From: Morella rubra
Taxonomy: Eukaryota > Streptophyta > Magnoliopsida > Fagales > Myricaceae
Length of the DNA: 64,000 nucleotides
Direction of reading: 5' to 3'
Assembly (NCBI GenBank): GCA_003952965.2
Contig: CM025850.1
Coordinates: forward strand, 26,479,797 to 26,543,796
The notes below the pieces were generated by a model. That model had not been told where the DNA came from and did not search any database. It saw only the letters and a list, made by a program, of their open reading frames with translations. Both the position numbers and the translations under genes were made by a program. This document shows positions 31,648 to 43,235 of this stretch, one piece after another; the stretch's first letter is position 1, and every line of letters begins with the position of its first letter.

Positions 31648-31863
31648 TGTCATACCCCGTGCTTGTATATACCCCCTAGGCTCACCAATAGAGATGGTAT
31701 ACACACAGGCAAGAATACGCACAAACCGGTTCTATGAAGTACCAAATGCTTGGCTTCGAAAAAGCTTAGCGAAAACGTTTAGTTAAAATTAGTATTGTAC
31801 TTAGAAACTTGCTAAGAAGGAAAATTAGGTTTTGTGAAAATTAATAGTAAAGCGACAATAAAT
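31648..31863. mobile_element. LTR family C, copy C3, left part
   Basis: It starts TGTCATACCCCGTGC after ACTCTCATTT and aligns with the first 216 bp of C2 (23499 onward). It is interrupted at 31863/31864 by LTR C4 and resumes at 35923-35967, where the assembly gap cuts it off. Confidence 0.78.
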
Positions 31864-34800
31864 TGTCACGCCCCGTGCCCGTACTTACCACCTAGGCTCA
31901 CCTATAATGATGGTATGCACATAAACGGAGATTACGGTACGAATTGATTCTAATAAGTCCCGGCGATTGACTTTGAAAGGCTTTGCAAAAACGTTTGATT
32001 ACAAAATTGTTTTGAAATTTAGAATACAAGAACGAAGGAAAAGTGATATTTTTAAGGAAACACAAATAATTCCAGAAGTTTAAAAGTTCTGAAGTGAAAT
32101 AATTGAGGAAATGAAATTGTAATAAAAGTCAAGAGCAATTAAAAAGAAGTGAAAGATAGGAAAATAAAATCAACTGTGGCGTAAGGAAGAAATAGAATAA
32201 GAGAAAATCGCGAAAATGTAAATACATAATTTTTCCACTAGTAACACGAAGTCTCTCTTTTACAAATAACAAAATCCTTCATGAGGAATACAAAAGTAAA
32301 GAGAAGATAGATACAAAAGCGGAAGCTGTTTAAAGCTTTTTGTTCTATAATGTCCGTGAAACCGTGAAACTGAACCCAAACTAATAAAAGAGTAACAAAT
32401 GCTGATGTCATCTAATTCTCCGGCTCGGTGTTAGAGGTCAGGTCTATAAACACCGTCTCTCTGGTGCTCTTCGCCGGCGGGGCCAGTGGAGGAGGGACGA
32501 TTTGCAGGAGGGCTGGATCTACATCTACTAGCTCGAAGTCTTTCACACGGGGAAGAGGGGCAGGGGTGGCCCCTTGAGGAACCATTAGGGCTCGTACCCC
32601 AAGTATACCTTGAAGGTATTCGTAACATATGTCCAGATCTTGACAACTAATATACAACTGTCAAAATCCAAGGTCTGCTCGCTCGTGAATATCATCATCT
32701 GCCAAGTTTGAAGACTACCGCGAACATACAAAATAATAAACAAGGGAAAAGGGTGAGTCATATTAACTCAGTAAGGGAGAGTGGGGGACAAAGCATACAA
32801 CAATATAAACAGAAGTAACAGACATAGAGAAGGAACAATATCCATAAATAACCAATCAATGCAGTATGAGCGATGCAGTGTAGAATGAATACATCTGTTT
32901 TTCGGTCATTTCAATTTCTTTCTTTCATTCATTTTTTTAGTTGGTAGAGGTGTCCTTTCTTCGCTCTGTTTAACCCTAGAGTCTAGTTGTGCGTCCCTCC
33001 TCTCATCTGGGACTGTCCCGTGCCCTGCACCAGGACCCGGTTAGGCATACATTGATCCATCGCCAAGGGATACCGACCACTATTTTCTCAGTGGTGACTT
33101 GCACTATCCCACTATGAGCGGTACCGTCACTCGATCTTAGGACCACCTCTGGATATGAGTTTCATTTCGTCATCAGAAATCCCATACCCATGACATGTTG
33201 ATGCAACATGTATCATATGCATCATCGATAATTAATTTACCACAAACAATCAATAGAATTGCACATAGCAAAATTACATCGTAGATGACATTTGAACACT
33301 TAAAAGAGAAATGAAACATGGTTCACGTACTAATTTTAACTTATTGGACCAAAGTCTTATATTTAAACTTTGATGATTCTCTCTTATATTCTTAAATTAT
33401 TCTTCAATGTCCCAATAACAATGACAATACATAGTTTTTAGTGAAGAAGTAATAATCTATGTTTTAATCAAATAATTATTATCCTATTAGGCCGGTTCTT
33501 TCCTCACATTAGGCCTTGTGTTGTGGGCCTAATGTAAGTTAGTTATATCTCAAATTTTCTGCCTTATCTCCCTTGAATTAAGGCCATATTAACCATAGAT
33601 CTAAATTTTAGGCTTGAACACTCGTACCCTAATTTGCTCTACAAGTAGCCGGAATTGCTCCTATGTGCTTCCAAGGCAAGTCGGTCATTTCTATTTTAGC
33701 CAATTTTGCTGAGAATTTTAGTGTAAGACTTACAACTATTTAACTACATGTAAAAATCAAGATAGCATGATTTCTAAACTCAATAAAATGCAAAGACATT
33801 AATTTTTTTTAAAGTGAATCTTTCTCTATTTCCATCTACAATAGGAGCAGAGAAATCAAATTCTCTTAACAAGTCTCAGCCTCAAATTACTAGCAAAAAG
33901 TCTGATTACTTATTTATTTATATACTAAACTAGTCAGCCCCATTTACACGTTATAGTAATAAAACTAAAAGTTTACGTTAGCCTCATTTACACTTTCCTA
34001 CTGCATCACGGCAACAATGTGTGCTTGACTTACTTTTAACTTTTAACATTAGGCATAGCAAAGTGTTTATTGCATCACGGCCACCTGACTAACAACATCA
34101 ATACAACAAAAACTATTCTTTTCTGCAACATACGGGTTACGATGAAATACAACCCCCAGTCATTAAAGAACCCCATTTCAGCGCAGCAGACCACGTTATA
34201 CAACATCTCTAAATCATCCAATGAAAAGCTATGGATGCCTCGTCGGTCACATTCACAAACGAAAATCCATTATCCAATGTGATTTTTGAAGTTTAAACCT
34301 AAAAATCCAATACCTGCAGAGAAGAAGACTAGTCAATCAACCACATGCAAAAAGATGTTTTCCATTTCTTTCCTTCTTTCACCACACAGCACACAATGCA
34401 TGTCACTAAAGTCAAGAGCACTAAAAAGTGACTTTTTCCACTAACCGTGACCTCTTTCTACCTTAAATCCTCGTTTGCATCATCAAGTCTCAATGGATTC
34501 AAGAAGGTGCCGTATAAGTCTCTACACACTAAACTATTTACATGTAAAACCACAAGGTCAAAAAGAAACTTTAGCTAACTCTTACGTACAGAACCACGAC
34601 TATGAATGAAAAGCCACTTTTCTTCTAAAAGCACAAGTTTATCTAAATGAATCTTTATCCATGCCAACTCCATTGACTTCAACTACAATCCCTTCCCTTG
34701 CTTGGTTCGGTGATAAATCTTGAGCAATAGTAAAAGCAAAAGTACCTAAAGTAATGCCAAAACAAAAAGATGAGAGAAAGAGACAAGACAAAGGCTGAAA

Positions 34801-35917
34801 ATTTCCAAAAGCAAGGGGACAAAGGATGACCGACTGCTCTTCTTCTTTCCCCCCAAACTTTTTTTTTCTTTCTTTTGGTGGTTCCTTTCCCTTTGCTCTT
34901 AGATTCTTCTCTACTTCCCTTCGGTTTCTCTCCTTTCTCTGTTGTTTCTCTCCTCTCTTTCTTTCGGTCAAATGGCGGCTCCTACTTTCTCTTCTCTTAT
35001 GCGACTAAGCCTCACACATTCATCTTTATCTCACTCTCTTTCTTTCTTTTCGTTAGCAACGAGGTCCCTTCATTAACCGGTGGTTTGTTGGTGCAGCCTA
35101 GGTCTATAAGATCTAATGATGCACTGATTGCTAACTCAAAGAAGGCAGCTCTCTCAATGGTTCATTTGATAGGCCAAAAAGGGATATTGTGCCATATGTA
35201 TGCATGTCTCTATCCTAAGTAATTATGAACTCAAGTTAAACAAGAAAAGCAACCGAATTAAGTGGCTAAATGGCGGCAACAAAGCTTAGATGACACATGT
35301 TTCTTGAGCTCTTTTCTAGGCAATCATTGTGATTGCCAAAATCTCTATTGCCTACACGTGTGACTGCATGCAGAAAAGACACAATGAAGACCAATTACAA
35401 TCGCCCAAGCAGTCGGTTACGGAAGAGAGAGAGAGAGACAAAACAAAACAAAAGCAAGTAGTTGGCTTTTATACTTGATCGGCCACGCATGAGACTTCAA
35501 AACAATTATTGCAGGGATGCAAACATTAACTACTAAGATATAAAGTGGAGAGGTTTAAAAGCGAGTTATTTGAGTATACTATAGTCGGCCATAAGCAAAT
35601 GGGAATTTAATAAAATGTAAATATAGCACAAGAGATAAAATTAAAGCTAAATATTATTATGAAAGACTCTTAATAAAATCAAAGCCCCTCATGTAAATTG
35701 AAAAATGAAATCACACTAAGTATCAAGCTCAATGATATAAAAACAAATATAATCACATATTTGAAAATTAGGAGAATTAAAAATGTGCAAAGCAAGTATA
35801 TAAAACAAAATAATGTAAGCTCAAAGAGGCAATAAATTAAGCAAGAAAATTCCATGTAGTAATATTTATATTATATCATATATGTGCCAAATAGGTGAAA
35901 AAGAGAGGAGCATTACA
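31864..35917. mobile_element. Nested solo LTR, family C, copy C4 (4,054 bp)
   Basis: It starts TGTCACGCCCCGTGCCC and ends GAGGAGCATTACA. TAAAT flanks it on both sides (31859-31863 and 35918-35922), a perfect 5-bp target duplication. The host LTR continues with GCGCTAATATAATTCTTCG, matching the uninterrupted C2 at about 23723. No gag or pol lies inside. The internal landmarks are shared with C1. The same insertion at the same base is present at 61871. Confidence 0.88.
32412..32700 (-). pseudogene. Conserved LTR-encoded small ORF, copy C4
   Basis: On the minus strand an ATG-ATG-start block (FTSEQTLDFDSCILVVKIW, then TYVTNTFKVYLGYEP) is followed by a stop in place of Q. In a shifted frame come VKDFELVDVDPALLQIVPPP and the tail TVFIDLTSNTEPEN (core at 32424-32447), ending at 32412. 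The order and spacing match C1 and C2. The tail is more conserved than the middle. Confidence 0.5.
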
Positions 35918-35922
35918 TAAAT

Positions 35923-35967
35923 GCGCTAATATAATTCTTCGAAGTTTGAAACTCTTGAGAATTCACA
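35923..35967. mobile_element. LTR family C, copy C3, right part (cut by gap)
   Basis: GCGCTAATATAATTCTTCG and AAGTTTGAAACTCTTG match C2 at 23723-23757. The sequence stops at the N run. Confidence 0.8.
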
Positions 35968-36307
35968 NNNNNNNNNNNNNNNNNNNNNNNNNNNNNNNNN
36001 NNNNNNNNNNNNNNNNNNNNNNNNNNNNNNNNNNNNNNNNNNNNNNNNNNNNNNNNNNNNNNNNNNNNNNNNNNNNNNNNNNNNNNNNNNNNNNNNNNNN
36101 NNNNNNNNNNNNNNNNNNNNNNNNNNNNNNNNNNNNNNNNNNNNNNNNNNNNNNNNNNNNNNNNNNNNNNNNNNNNNNNNNNNNNNNNNNNNNNNNNNNN
36201 NNNNNNNNNNNNNNNNNNNNNNNNNNNNNNNNNNNNNNNNNNNNNNNNNNNNNNNNNNNNNNNNNNNNNNNNNNNNNNNNNNNNNNNNNNNNNNNNNNNN
36301 NNNNNNN
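35968..36307. other. Assembly gap, 340 N
   Basis: A run of 340 N. LTR C3 is on its left and the env-like ORF of minus-strand element B on its right, so the 3' LTR of element B is missing or lies in the gap. Confidence 1.
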
Positions 36308-37046
36308 AGGAGTTGCCACTGCCATCTTCACCCACTGATCATCTTCGTTCTGCACAAAACCCATAAGACGCAATGTCTTCTGATTTTATTCCCGGGAGTC
36401 CTTTGGTTTCTCTCTTTCTTTACCCTTGGTCTCAACATCATGCAAGTCAAACGTCTGAGTAAAGAGGTGGCTAAGATTCATTTGGTGCCTCGTGATTAGG
36501 CAGTACATCACAAACATATCTAAAAATGTAACATATTCAAACTTTCTCATCCTAGGAAGAATAATGTTACAGATAATGTGATAGAGCAATCTCCTGTGGA
36601 CATCAAAGTCACTAGAAACAGGTTTCTCTATCTCATCCAATTCAAGGTTATCCAATACAACCTTGAGAATATCAATGGGCTCTACATCTGACATCCTAGC
36701 CCATGTGTATGATTCAAATAATTTCACCCCTGAATTGGGGGAAAGGCTACAACATTAAGCCCATTCATAGATAAGTCCAATTATTTCCCTTTCACAAACC
36801 CAAAAGTAACCTCAGACATATCAAAATGAAAATTTGCATATGATTGCTTCACTAAATAGGGAAATGAATCACACTTCATAATTATTAAAATTCGACAACC
36901 TGAGCATCACTGTGAAATCTCTAATGGAGTCTTGATCGAAATGGAAGACCCTCTGATGGAGCAAGCAGAGTCCTCTTCTCTTCTTGGTCTCTGCCTTGGC
37001 CTAGAAGATTCCCATGGTCGAAGACCTCTCTTGTTTGCCACTAGAC
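36308..37046 (-). pseudogene. Env-like third ORF of Copia element B
   Basis: The best frame (36386-36727) carries GVKLFES-like then MSDVEPIDILKVVLDNLE, RRLLYHIICNIILPR and YVTFLDMFVMYCLITRHQMN. Upstream pieces start near an ATG at 37046 (SSGKQERS) and are broken by stops. Downstream pieces (FVQNEDDQWVKMAV) run into the gap. The RLL.HIIC..LPR...FLD.FV pattern is the same ORF family as in element A at 13649-13910. Position after RNase H on the same strand fits a Sirevirus-like third ORF. Confidence 0.68.
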
Positions 37047-37259
37047 ATTTCGGATGAAAGCTAGGGTTTTATATGGAGGAGAGGAGAGGAAATGGCTTCT
37101 ATGGGTGGAGGAAAGGAGAGATGGTGGAGGTTTTAGGGCATGAGAGAGGGAGAAATGAGGGAGAAATGAATTTTAGGTCGAATGGGGTTAAGTAAATGAG
37201 GTGTTGACTCATTAAATGTAAGAGAAGTTAATGAATGCAACTGAATCAACGTTTTAAAA

Positions 37260-37465
37260 ACTGTCCATTCGAAACATGTGTCGACACATATGGAAGCATG
37301 TGTCGATATATTGCATGCACATTATGTGTCGACACATACATGTGTGACACTTACTCAACAGCTTCTCCAGGAACACACAGTGTGTCGACACATGGTTGAA
37401 TAGTGTTAACACATACAATTCCAGAGAAAACATCAAGCAAGTCCAGAAGTGTTGACACTTGAGAA
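37260..37465. repeat. TGTGTCGACACA palindromes between pol and env-like ORF (element B)
   Basis: Perfect or near-perfect TGTGTCGACACA cores occur near 37277, 37325 and 37380. Variants (TGTGTCGATAT, AGTGTTAACACA, AGTGTTGACACT) fall between and after them up to about 37460. The LTR of the same element has the same word several times at 42767-42955. Confidence 0.82.
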
Positions 37466-37649
37466 CTCAAGTGCTGAAACATGACATGCAAATGTGTAAA
37501 ATGACATGTTTTCAATTAGAAAATGTATGATGCAATCCAATTAAGCATGAAAACATATAATCACCTCAAATATCATCCAACCAACACATGAATGATACAA
37601 TAAGAGTTCATATCAAAATCAATCATTTGGAGGGAAACGCATACCGATC

Positions 37650-40470
37650 TCTTGACGAATGAAGCAGAAACGATCCTCATTGAGAGGTTTTGTGAATATA
37701 TCAGCCAAGTTGAAGATTTGTGCTTACAAACTCAAGAATAATATCACCTTTTTGAGCATGATCACAAAAAAATGATGCTTGATCTCAATATGTTTAGTCC
37801 TAGAGTGTTGAATTGGATTTTTAGAAAGATTTATCGCACTGGTGTTGTCACATTTTATTGGGATGAGAGAAAAATGAAGATTAAAATCTTCCAGTTGTTG
37901 TTTCATCCACAATATTTGTGCACAACAATTGCCAACGGCAATATACTCGGCTTCTTGGTTGATAAAGCCACAGAATTTTGTTTCTTACAAACCAAGAGAC
38001 TAGTGAGGGCCAAGAAATTGGCATGCACCACTAGTACTCTTTCTATCAATTTTACAACCGGCATAATCCGCATCCGAGTATCCTTGTAAATTAAATTCAA
38101 CACTCTTGGATAAAACAGACCAAGATTTTGTGTGCCAACAAGATATCAAAATTCTTTTAACAGCAAGGAGATGAGATTCCTTAGGGCAAGATTGAAATCT
38201 AGCACACATGCACACACTAAACATTATGTCCGGTCTACTAGCAGTAAGATAGAGAAAGAGCCAATCATACCTCGGTATTTGGTTTGATCAACATCTTTAC
38301 CTTTCTCATCTTTTTCCATTTTAGTGGATGGACTCATAGGGTGCTCATCGGTTTTGAATTTTCCATGCAAAACTTTTGAGAAGATCTTTAGTGTATTTTG
38401 CTTGATTGATGAAGATTCCCTCATTGCTTTGTTTGATTTGAAGACCAAGAAAGTAGTTCAATTCTCCCATGAGACTCATCTCGAATTCACCTTGCATGAC
38501 TTGAGAAAATTCTTGACATAAGAAATTCATTAGTAGATCCAAAAATGATATCATCCACATATATTTGAATTATAAGCAATTCATTATCTTTTTCTTTAGT
38601 AAAGAGAGTAGTATCAATTTACCTCTGAAAACCATTTTCAATGAGAAGGAGCTTAGCCTTTCATACCATGCTCGAGGTGCTTGTTTCAAGCCATAAAGCT
38701 TTTGTGAGCTTGAACACATGATTTGGTAAGCTTTTCATCTTCAAATCCTGGTGGTTGCTCAACATAAACTTCTTAGAAGAAACCATTTAGAAAAGCACTT
38801 TCACATCCATTTGAAAAAGTTTAAATCTTTATAACACGCAAAAGCAAGAACATGCGTATAGATTCTAAACGAGCAACAGGAGCAAGGTTTCATCAAAATC
38901 AATTCCCTCTTCTTGATTGTAACCTTGGGCTACTAATCTTGCTTTGTTCCTCACCACAACCCCAGATTCATCCATTTTGTTTCTTTTGTACCCATTTTGT
39001 ACCAATAACTGGATGATCTTCGGGTCTAGGAACTAGATGCCATACTTGATTTTTCTCAAATTGTTTTAGTTCATCTCCATGGCATGGATCCAACTTTCAT
39101 CATCTTTAGCCTCAGAAATATTCTTTGGCTCAATTTGAGAAAGTAAGGCAAAATTATTTAGCTTGATTATAAGAAGAGCGAGTTCTTACACCTTTCTCAA
39201 CATTACCAATGATTTGATTGGATAGGATGATTCTTGATGTACTTCCAAGCCTTTGGTAGATCGTTGTTGCTTTTGAGGCTTTCTTCTTCTTCAAGATCTT
39301 GTACATCTTGCCTTGTGGTGAGTTTCCTTCACTTCACTTGTAGTTGGTTTCTCTCTTTGTTTCTCAAGATCTACAACATCATCATCATCTCTTTCATAGA
39401 AGTTAGATTCATCAAATACAACATGAATAGATTCTTCAACAACTAAAGTTCTTAATTAAAAACACGATAAGCTTTGCTAGAAATAGAATAACCAAGAAAT
39501 ATACCTTCATCAGCTTTTGCATCAAACTTACCCAAGTTGTCTTTGTTGTTGTTGAGAATGAAACATTGCAACCAAACACATGAAAATAGCCAATGTTGGG
39601 TTTTCTATTTTTCCATAGCTCATATGGAGTTTTCTTAAGAATAGGCCTTATCATAATCGGTTCATAACATAACAACTTGTGTTAATGCTTCAGCCCAAAA
39701 ATAATCAGGCAAGTTGTTTTCACAAAGCAAGGTCTAGCCATTTCTTCAAGAGTCCTATTCTTCCTCTCAACAACCCGTTTTGTTGAGGAGTCCTAGGAGC
39801 CGAGAAGTTATGGTTTATACCAAAATCACCACAAAATTTTGCAAAGGAGGAATTTTCAAATTCTTTTCCATGGTCACTCCTTATGCTAGAAATAGCAAAA
39901 CCTTTTTTCATTTTGAATCCTCTTGCTTAGTTTTTCAAATGCATCAAAGGCTCATCTTATGAGCTAAGAAAAGAACCCATGTAAATCTACTGTAATCATC
40001 AACAACAACAAAGCCATATTGTTTGCCACCCAAGCTCAATTCGGGTTGGACCAAATAAGTCTATATGTAGAATTTGAAGTGGCCTAGAAGTGGACACAAT
40101 ATTTTTGATTTAAAAGATGTTTTGTTTGTTTGCCTTTTTGACAAGCAGCACAAATTTTATCTTTTTCATAAACAAGTTAGGCAAACCCGAAACAAGGTTT
40201 TTTGGCTAATTTTGAAATAAGGTCCATGCTTGCATGAGCAAGTCTTCTATGCCACAACCAACTATCCTTGTCACTTAGAAAGAAAAGACATTTTACATTT
40301 TCAGGGAGATATTCTCTAAGTGAACAACATACACATTTTCTTATCGATGTCCGACAAACAAGACTTTCTTGTTTCAATGTTTTCAACAATGCATATTGAT
40401 GATTCAAAAATGACTCGGTTTCCCTTTCACATAATTGACTAATGCTCAACAAATTATGCTTCAAACCATT
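37650..40470 (-). pseudogene. Copia element B pol: integrase, reverse transcriptase, RNase H
   Basis: Read on the minus strand, the domains come in Copia order. GAG-pre-integrase has LWHRRLAHASMDLISKLAK (ORF 40177-40464). The integrase core has RSDHGKEFENSSF and SAPRTPQQNG (39720-39911), and its C-terminal part PYELWKNRKPNIGYFHVFGC (39436-39675). The reverse transcriptase has VWHLVPRPEDHPVIGTKWV (about 38990-39060) and the catalytic IYVDDIIFGSTNE, with YVDD at 38550-38561. RNase H has YSDADYAGCKIDRKSTSGA and CDNTSAINLSKNPIQ (37724-38224). Many frameshifts and stops make it non-functional. The domain wording is close to element A. Confidence 0.9.
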
Positions 40471-40668
40471 AACAAAAAAACATGTTCAATAGTAGGATTA
40501 GGAGTCATACCAATATTTCCAATACCAGAATCCTTCCTTTACCATTATCACCAAAAGTAACCGATCCTTTTTCTTTTGGTTAAGAAGGATTTGAACCAAC
40601 TTTATCCCTTGTCATGTGCTTGGAGCATCCACTATCAAGAACCCAATGTTCCTTGACTTCGATTGTCT

Positions 40669-42295
40669 TCAAGCACTCCTACAAAAAGAATCACTTCTTG
40701 ATTTTTGGTACCCAAACATTTTGGGTCCTTTGGTGTTAGAAACGGTTTCCTTCACCTTATCCTTTGGAATCCAAACAAATTTAATACCACTAGAAGCTTT
40801 CTTTCTAGTTGGACAAGTGTGTGAGATATGTCCAGATTTACCACAAAAATTGCACAATCTAAATGGTATAGATGATTTCTTGATCATGTAAGAATAAGAT
40901 TTTTTATCGTTGAAGAATCATAACCAATGCCACTTTTGTTGAAACAACACCTTTGAAAACCAAGAAGAATATCAAGGTTCTTCTTCCCTTGAGTAATTCT
41001 TGCAAGATCATTAGTAAGAGTTTCAACTTTTGATTTTAAAGTATCACTTTCAGCAATCAAAAGACTTGTTTTGTTTTGCAAAGGTATTTCATTTTCTTCC
41101 TTGATCCTTGCAAGATCATCTCTAAGAGTAAACACTTGACTTTTCAAAGTATCATTCTCTTTTGAAACATTTTCAAAATTCTTTTTAAGAGAACTCTATT
41201 TTGAAAAAATTCTTTTCAATTCAAGGTATTGATCATCAAATGCATCTTGTAATTCATCAAATTTAAAGCATTGAGTATTTGAAGATTGTACCTCATCCTC
41301 ACTATCCTTTGCCATCAAACAAAGGTTTGCAACTTCTCTTCTTCACTTTCACTTTCACTCTCGTTTGATTCTCCCCATGTGGCTAAGAAGGCTTTCTTCT
41401 TATCCTTGAAGTCTCTTGACTTCTTGTGTGGTTCTATGTTGGGGCATTCAGATTTGATGTGACGGGCTTCTTACATCCAAAGCAAATGGTCTCTTTAGGT
41501 ACCTCTTGTCACCTTGCTTCTTTTTAAAGAACTTCTTAAATTTCTTTATAAACAAAGCCATCTCATCGTCATAAGAAGATTCTTCACTACTAAAGTAAAA
41601 AGCTTTCAAGGCACTTCCTCTTTTGCCTTTTTATTCAATCTCATCTCCTTTTGCTTGGTTCATTTCGTGGGTCATGAAAGATCCCATAAGTTCATCAAGA
41701 GACAATTTCATTAAGTCCTTGGCTTCCTGAATAGCTGTAACTTTAGGTTCCCAAGTCGTTAGGAAGACACCTGAGAATTTTTCTCACCATTTCCACATTA
41801 GTGTCGAGTTTACCCAGAGATTTCAATTCATTTATAATATCAGTAAACCGAGTAAACATGGTAGAGATAGATTCATCAGATTTCATCTTAAACAATTCAT
41901 AGCTATGCACAAGCATACTAATCTTGTTCTCCTTAACCTGATTAGTACTTCATGAGTAACTAACAATTTTTTCCATATTTCCTTAGCAGATTCACAACCA
42001 GAAACACGGTTAAATTCGTTAGCATCAAGAGCACAATATAAAACATTCATAGCTTTAGCATTTAAAGACATAAGCTTATGATCAGCTTCATCCCAATCTT
42101 TTTCGGTTAATGCAATCCAGCATCGTCCATCGAAAGTCTAAGGCCATTTGAGATAATCTTCTAGAGAACATAGTCCACGACATGAATGTAGATTTTCATT
42201 GTTACCTTCTAGTAATTGTAGCACATTCCATTGAACAAAGGATGATGGTTAGCGAATTGATCTTTAGACAACAAAGAGCTAACAAGAGTAGTCAT
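40669..42295 (-). pseudogene. Copia element B gag
   Basis: A start codon at 42295 (MTTLVSSLLSKDQFANHHP) lies just after the primer-binding site. It is followed by a UBN2-type gag block (SAKEIWKKLLVTHE at about 41970), a first zinc-knuckle remnant near 41450 and a coiled-coil-like stretch rich in L/E/K heptads (40884-41147). A CCHC zinc knuckle, CNFCGKSGHISHTC, lies at about 40811-40856. Two knuckles and a coiled coil are usual in Sirevirus-type gag. The frame is broken repeatedly. Confidence 0.82.
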
Positions 42296-42310
42296 TAATA
42301 AAAATATTAA

Positions 42311-42330
42311 ACCTCAGCTCTGATATCAAT
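42311..42330 (-). other. Primer-binding site of element B
   Basis: On the minus strand, TGATATCAGAGCTGAGG directly follows the LTR end (two bases between). It is complementary to the 3' end of initiator methionine tRNA (TGGTATCAGAGC type), as in most plant Copia elements. Confidence 0.85.
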
Positions 42331-43235
42331 TGTGAGTCCAAATATCAACCCAAGAGGGGCGATGAATAGGGTTTATAAAAAAACTTAGCCTTTTTCGATA
42401 AAAACACAGATCTGAAAATATTTAATGCTATAGCCAAAGATAAACAATAAATAATAGCAATAATATAAAGAGTAGGGAAGAAAGATAACACCACTATTTT
42501 TAAGTGGTTTGGCCGAGACTTGCCTACATCCATCCCCAAGGCCACACATGTAAACCCTAATCAAACAATAAAGCAATAAATAATAAAAAGTAAGGGAAAG
42601 AAAGATATGACAAGCTCACTATTTGATTGAAATGCAGCCTTTGTCGAGCTTTGTCTACTATCCATCCAAAAGGTATAAAAGATCTCTTTTCCTAGAGAGG
42701 TTCCCTTTATAGGTCTTCAGCTTTGAGGAATCTTGAGGGCCTTTTTGGAATGTTGGAGAGGTGCCTAAGTGTCGACACCATCTTCAAGTTGGAACTAACT
42801 CGCTAGTGCCTGTGGCATGTGTCGACACTTCTTCACCATGTGTTGACACCATCTTCACATGTGTCGATACTTTGTCCATGTGTCGACACCATCAAAATGG
42901 CATTCTGACTTCTCTGCTTTATGTCAACACCATGTCAGCCATGTGTCGACACCATCTTGGCTAATAGAGTTTTTTAGTACTTTTTGATATGTAACCCATT
43001 TCGTTTCAACACTAAATACTCCTACAATGAAGAATATCATAGTTTAGGTGCAAGTCATGATGTTTAAGTCGAATATAGGACATAATGTATTAAAGAGAAT
43101 TATAAATACAAGTGAGTTCTCTTGATTGAATAGTGGATTGACAACCATGTATCCTAAAAATACTCCAAAGCTATTTTGTCATTTGTTATCATCAAAATAG
43201 AGTTAGATAGCTCAATGAGCAACCTTGACCTAACA
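42331..43235 (-). mobile_element. 5' LTR of Sirevirus-like Copia element B
   Basis: On the minus strand it starts TGTTAGGTCAAGGTTGCTCA and ends GGACTCACA just before the primer-binding site, giving 905 bp. It carries the GGATGTAGGCAAGTCTCGGC-like block (about 42500-42535 on plus) and at least five GTGTCGACAC-type palindromes (42767-42955). The partner LTR is not seen. Confidence 0.85.
42767..42955. repeat. TGTGTCGACACC palindrome cluster in LTR B
   Basis: GTGTCGACAC-type cores lie near 42767, 42820, 42878 and 42942, with one-base variants near 42840, 42860 and 42915. They are commonly followed by CATC or ATC and preceded by CATG. Two further copies lie in the related solo LTR at 47069-47105. 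Confidence 0.82.

Noticed and set aside
34639..34971. Basic minus-strand frame (KERNRREVEKNLR...) in LTR C4
   Set aside because: Product of a pyrimidine-rich tract on the plus strand. It has no domain and is inside a solo LTR.
35895..36373. Open frames across 35968-36307
   Set aside because: They consist almost entirely of undetermined bases (N run).
42767..42955. Spaced repeats that might suggest a CRISPR-like array
   Set aside because: The repeats are short palindromes with variable spacing, inside a plant Copia LTR. There are no cas genes and this is a eukaryotic genome.
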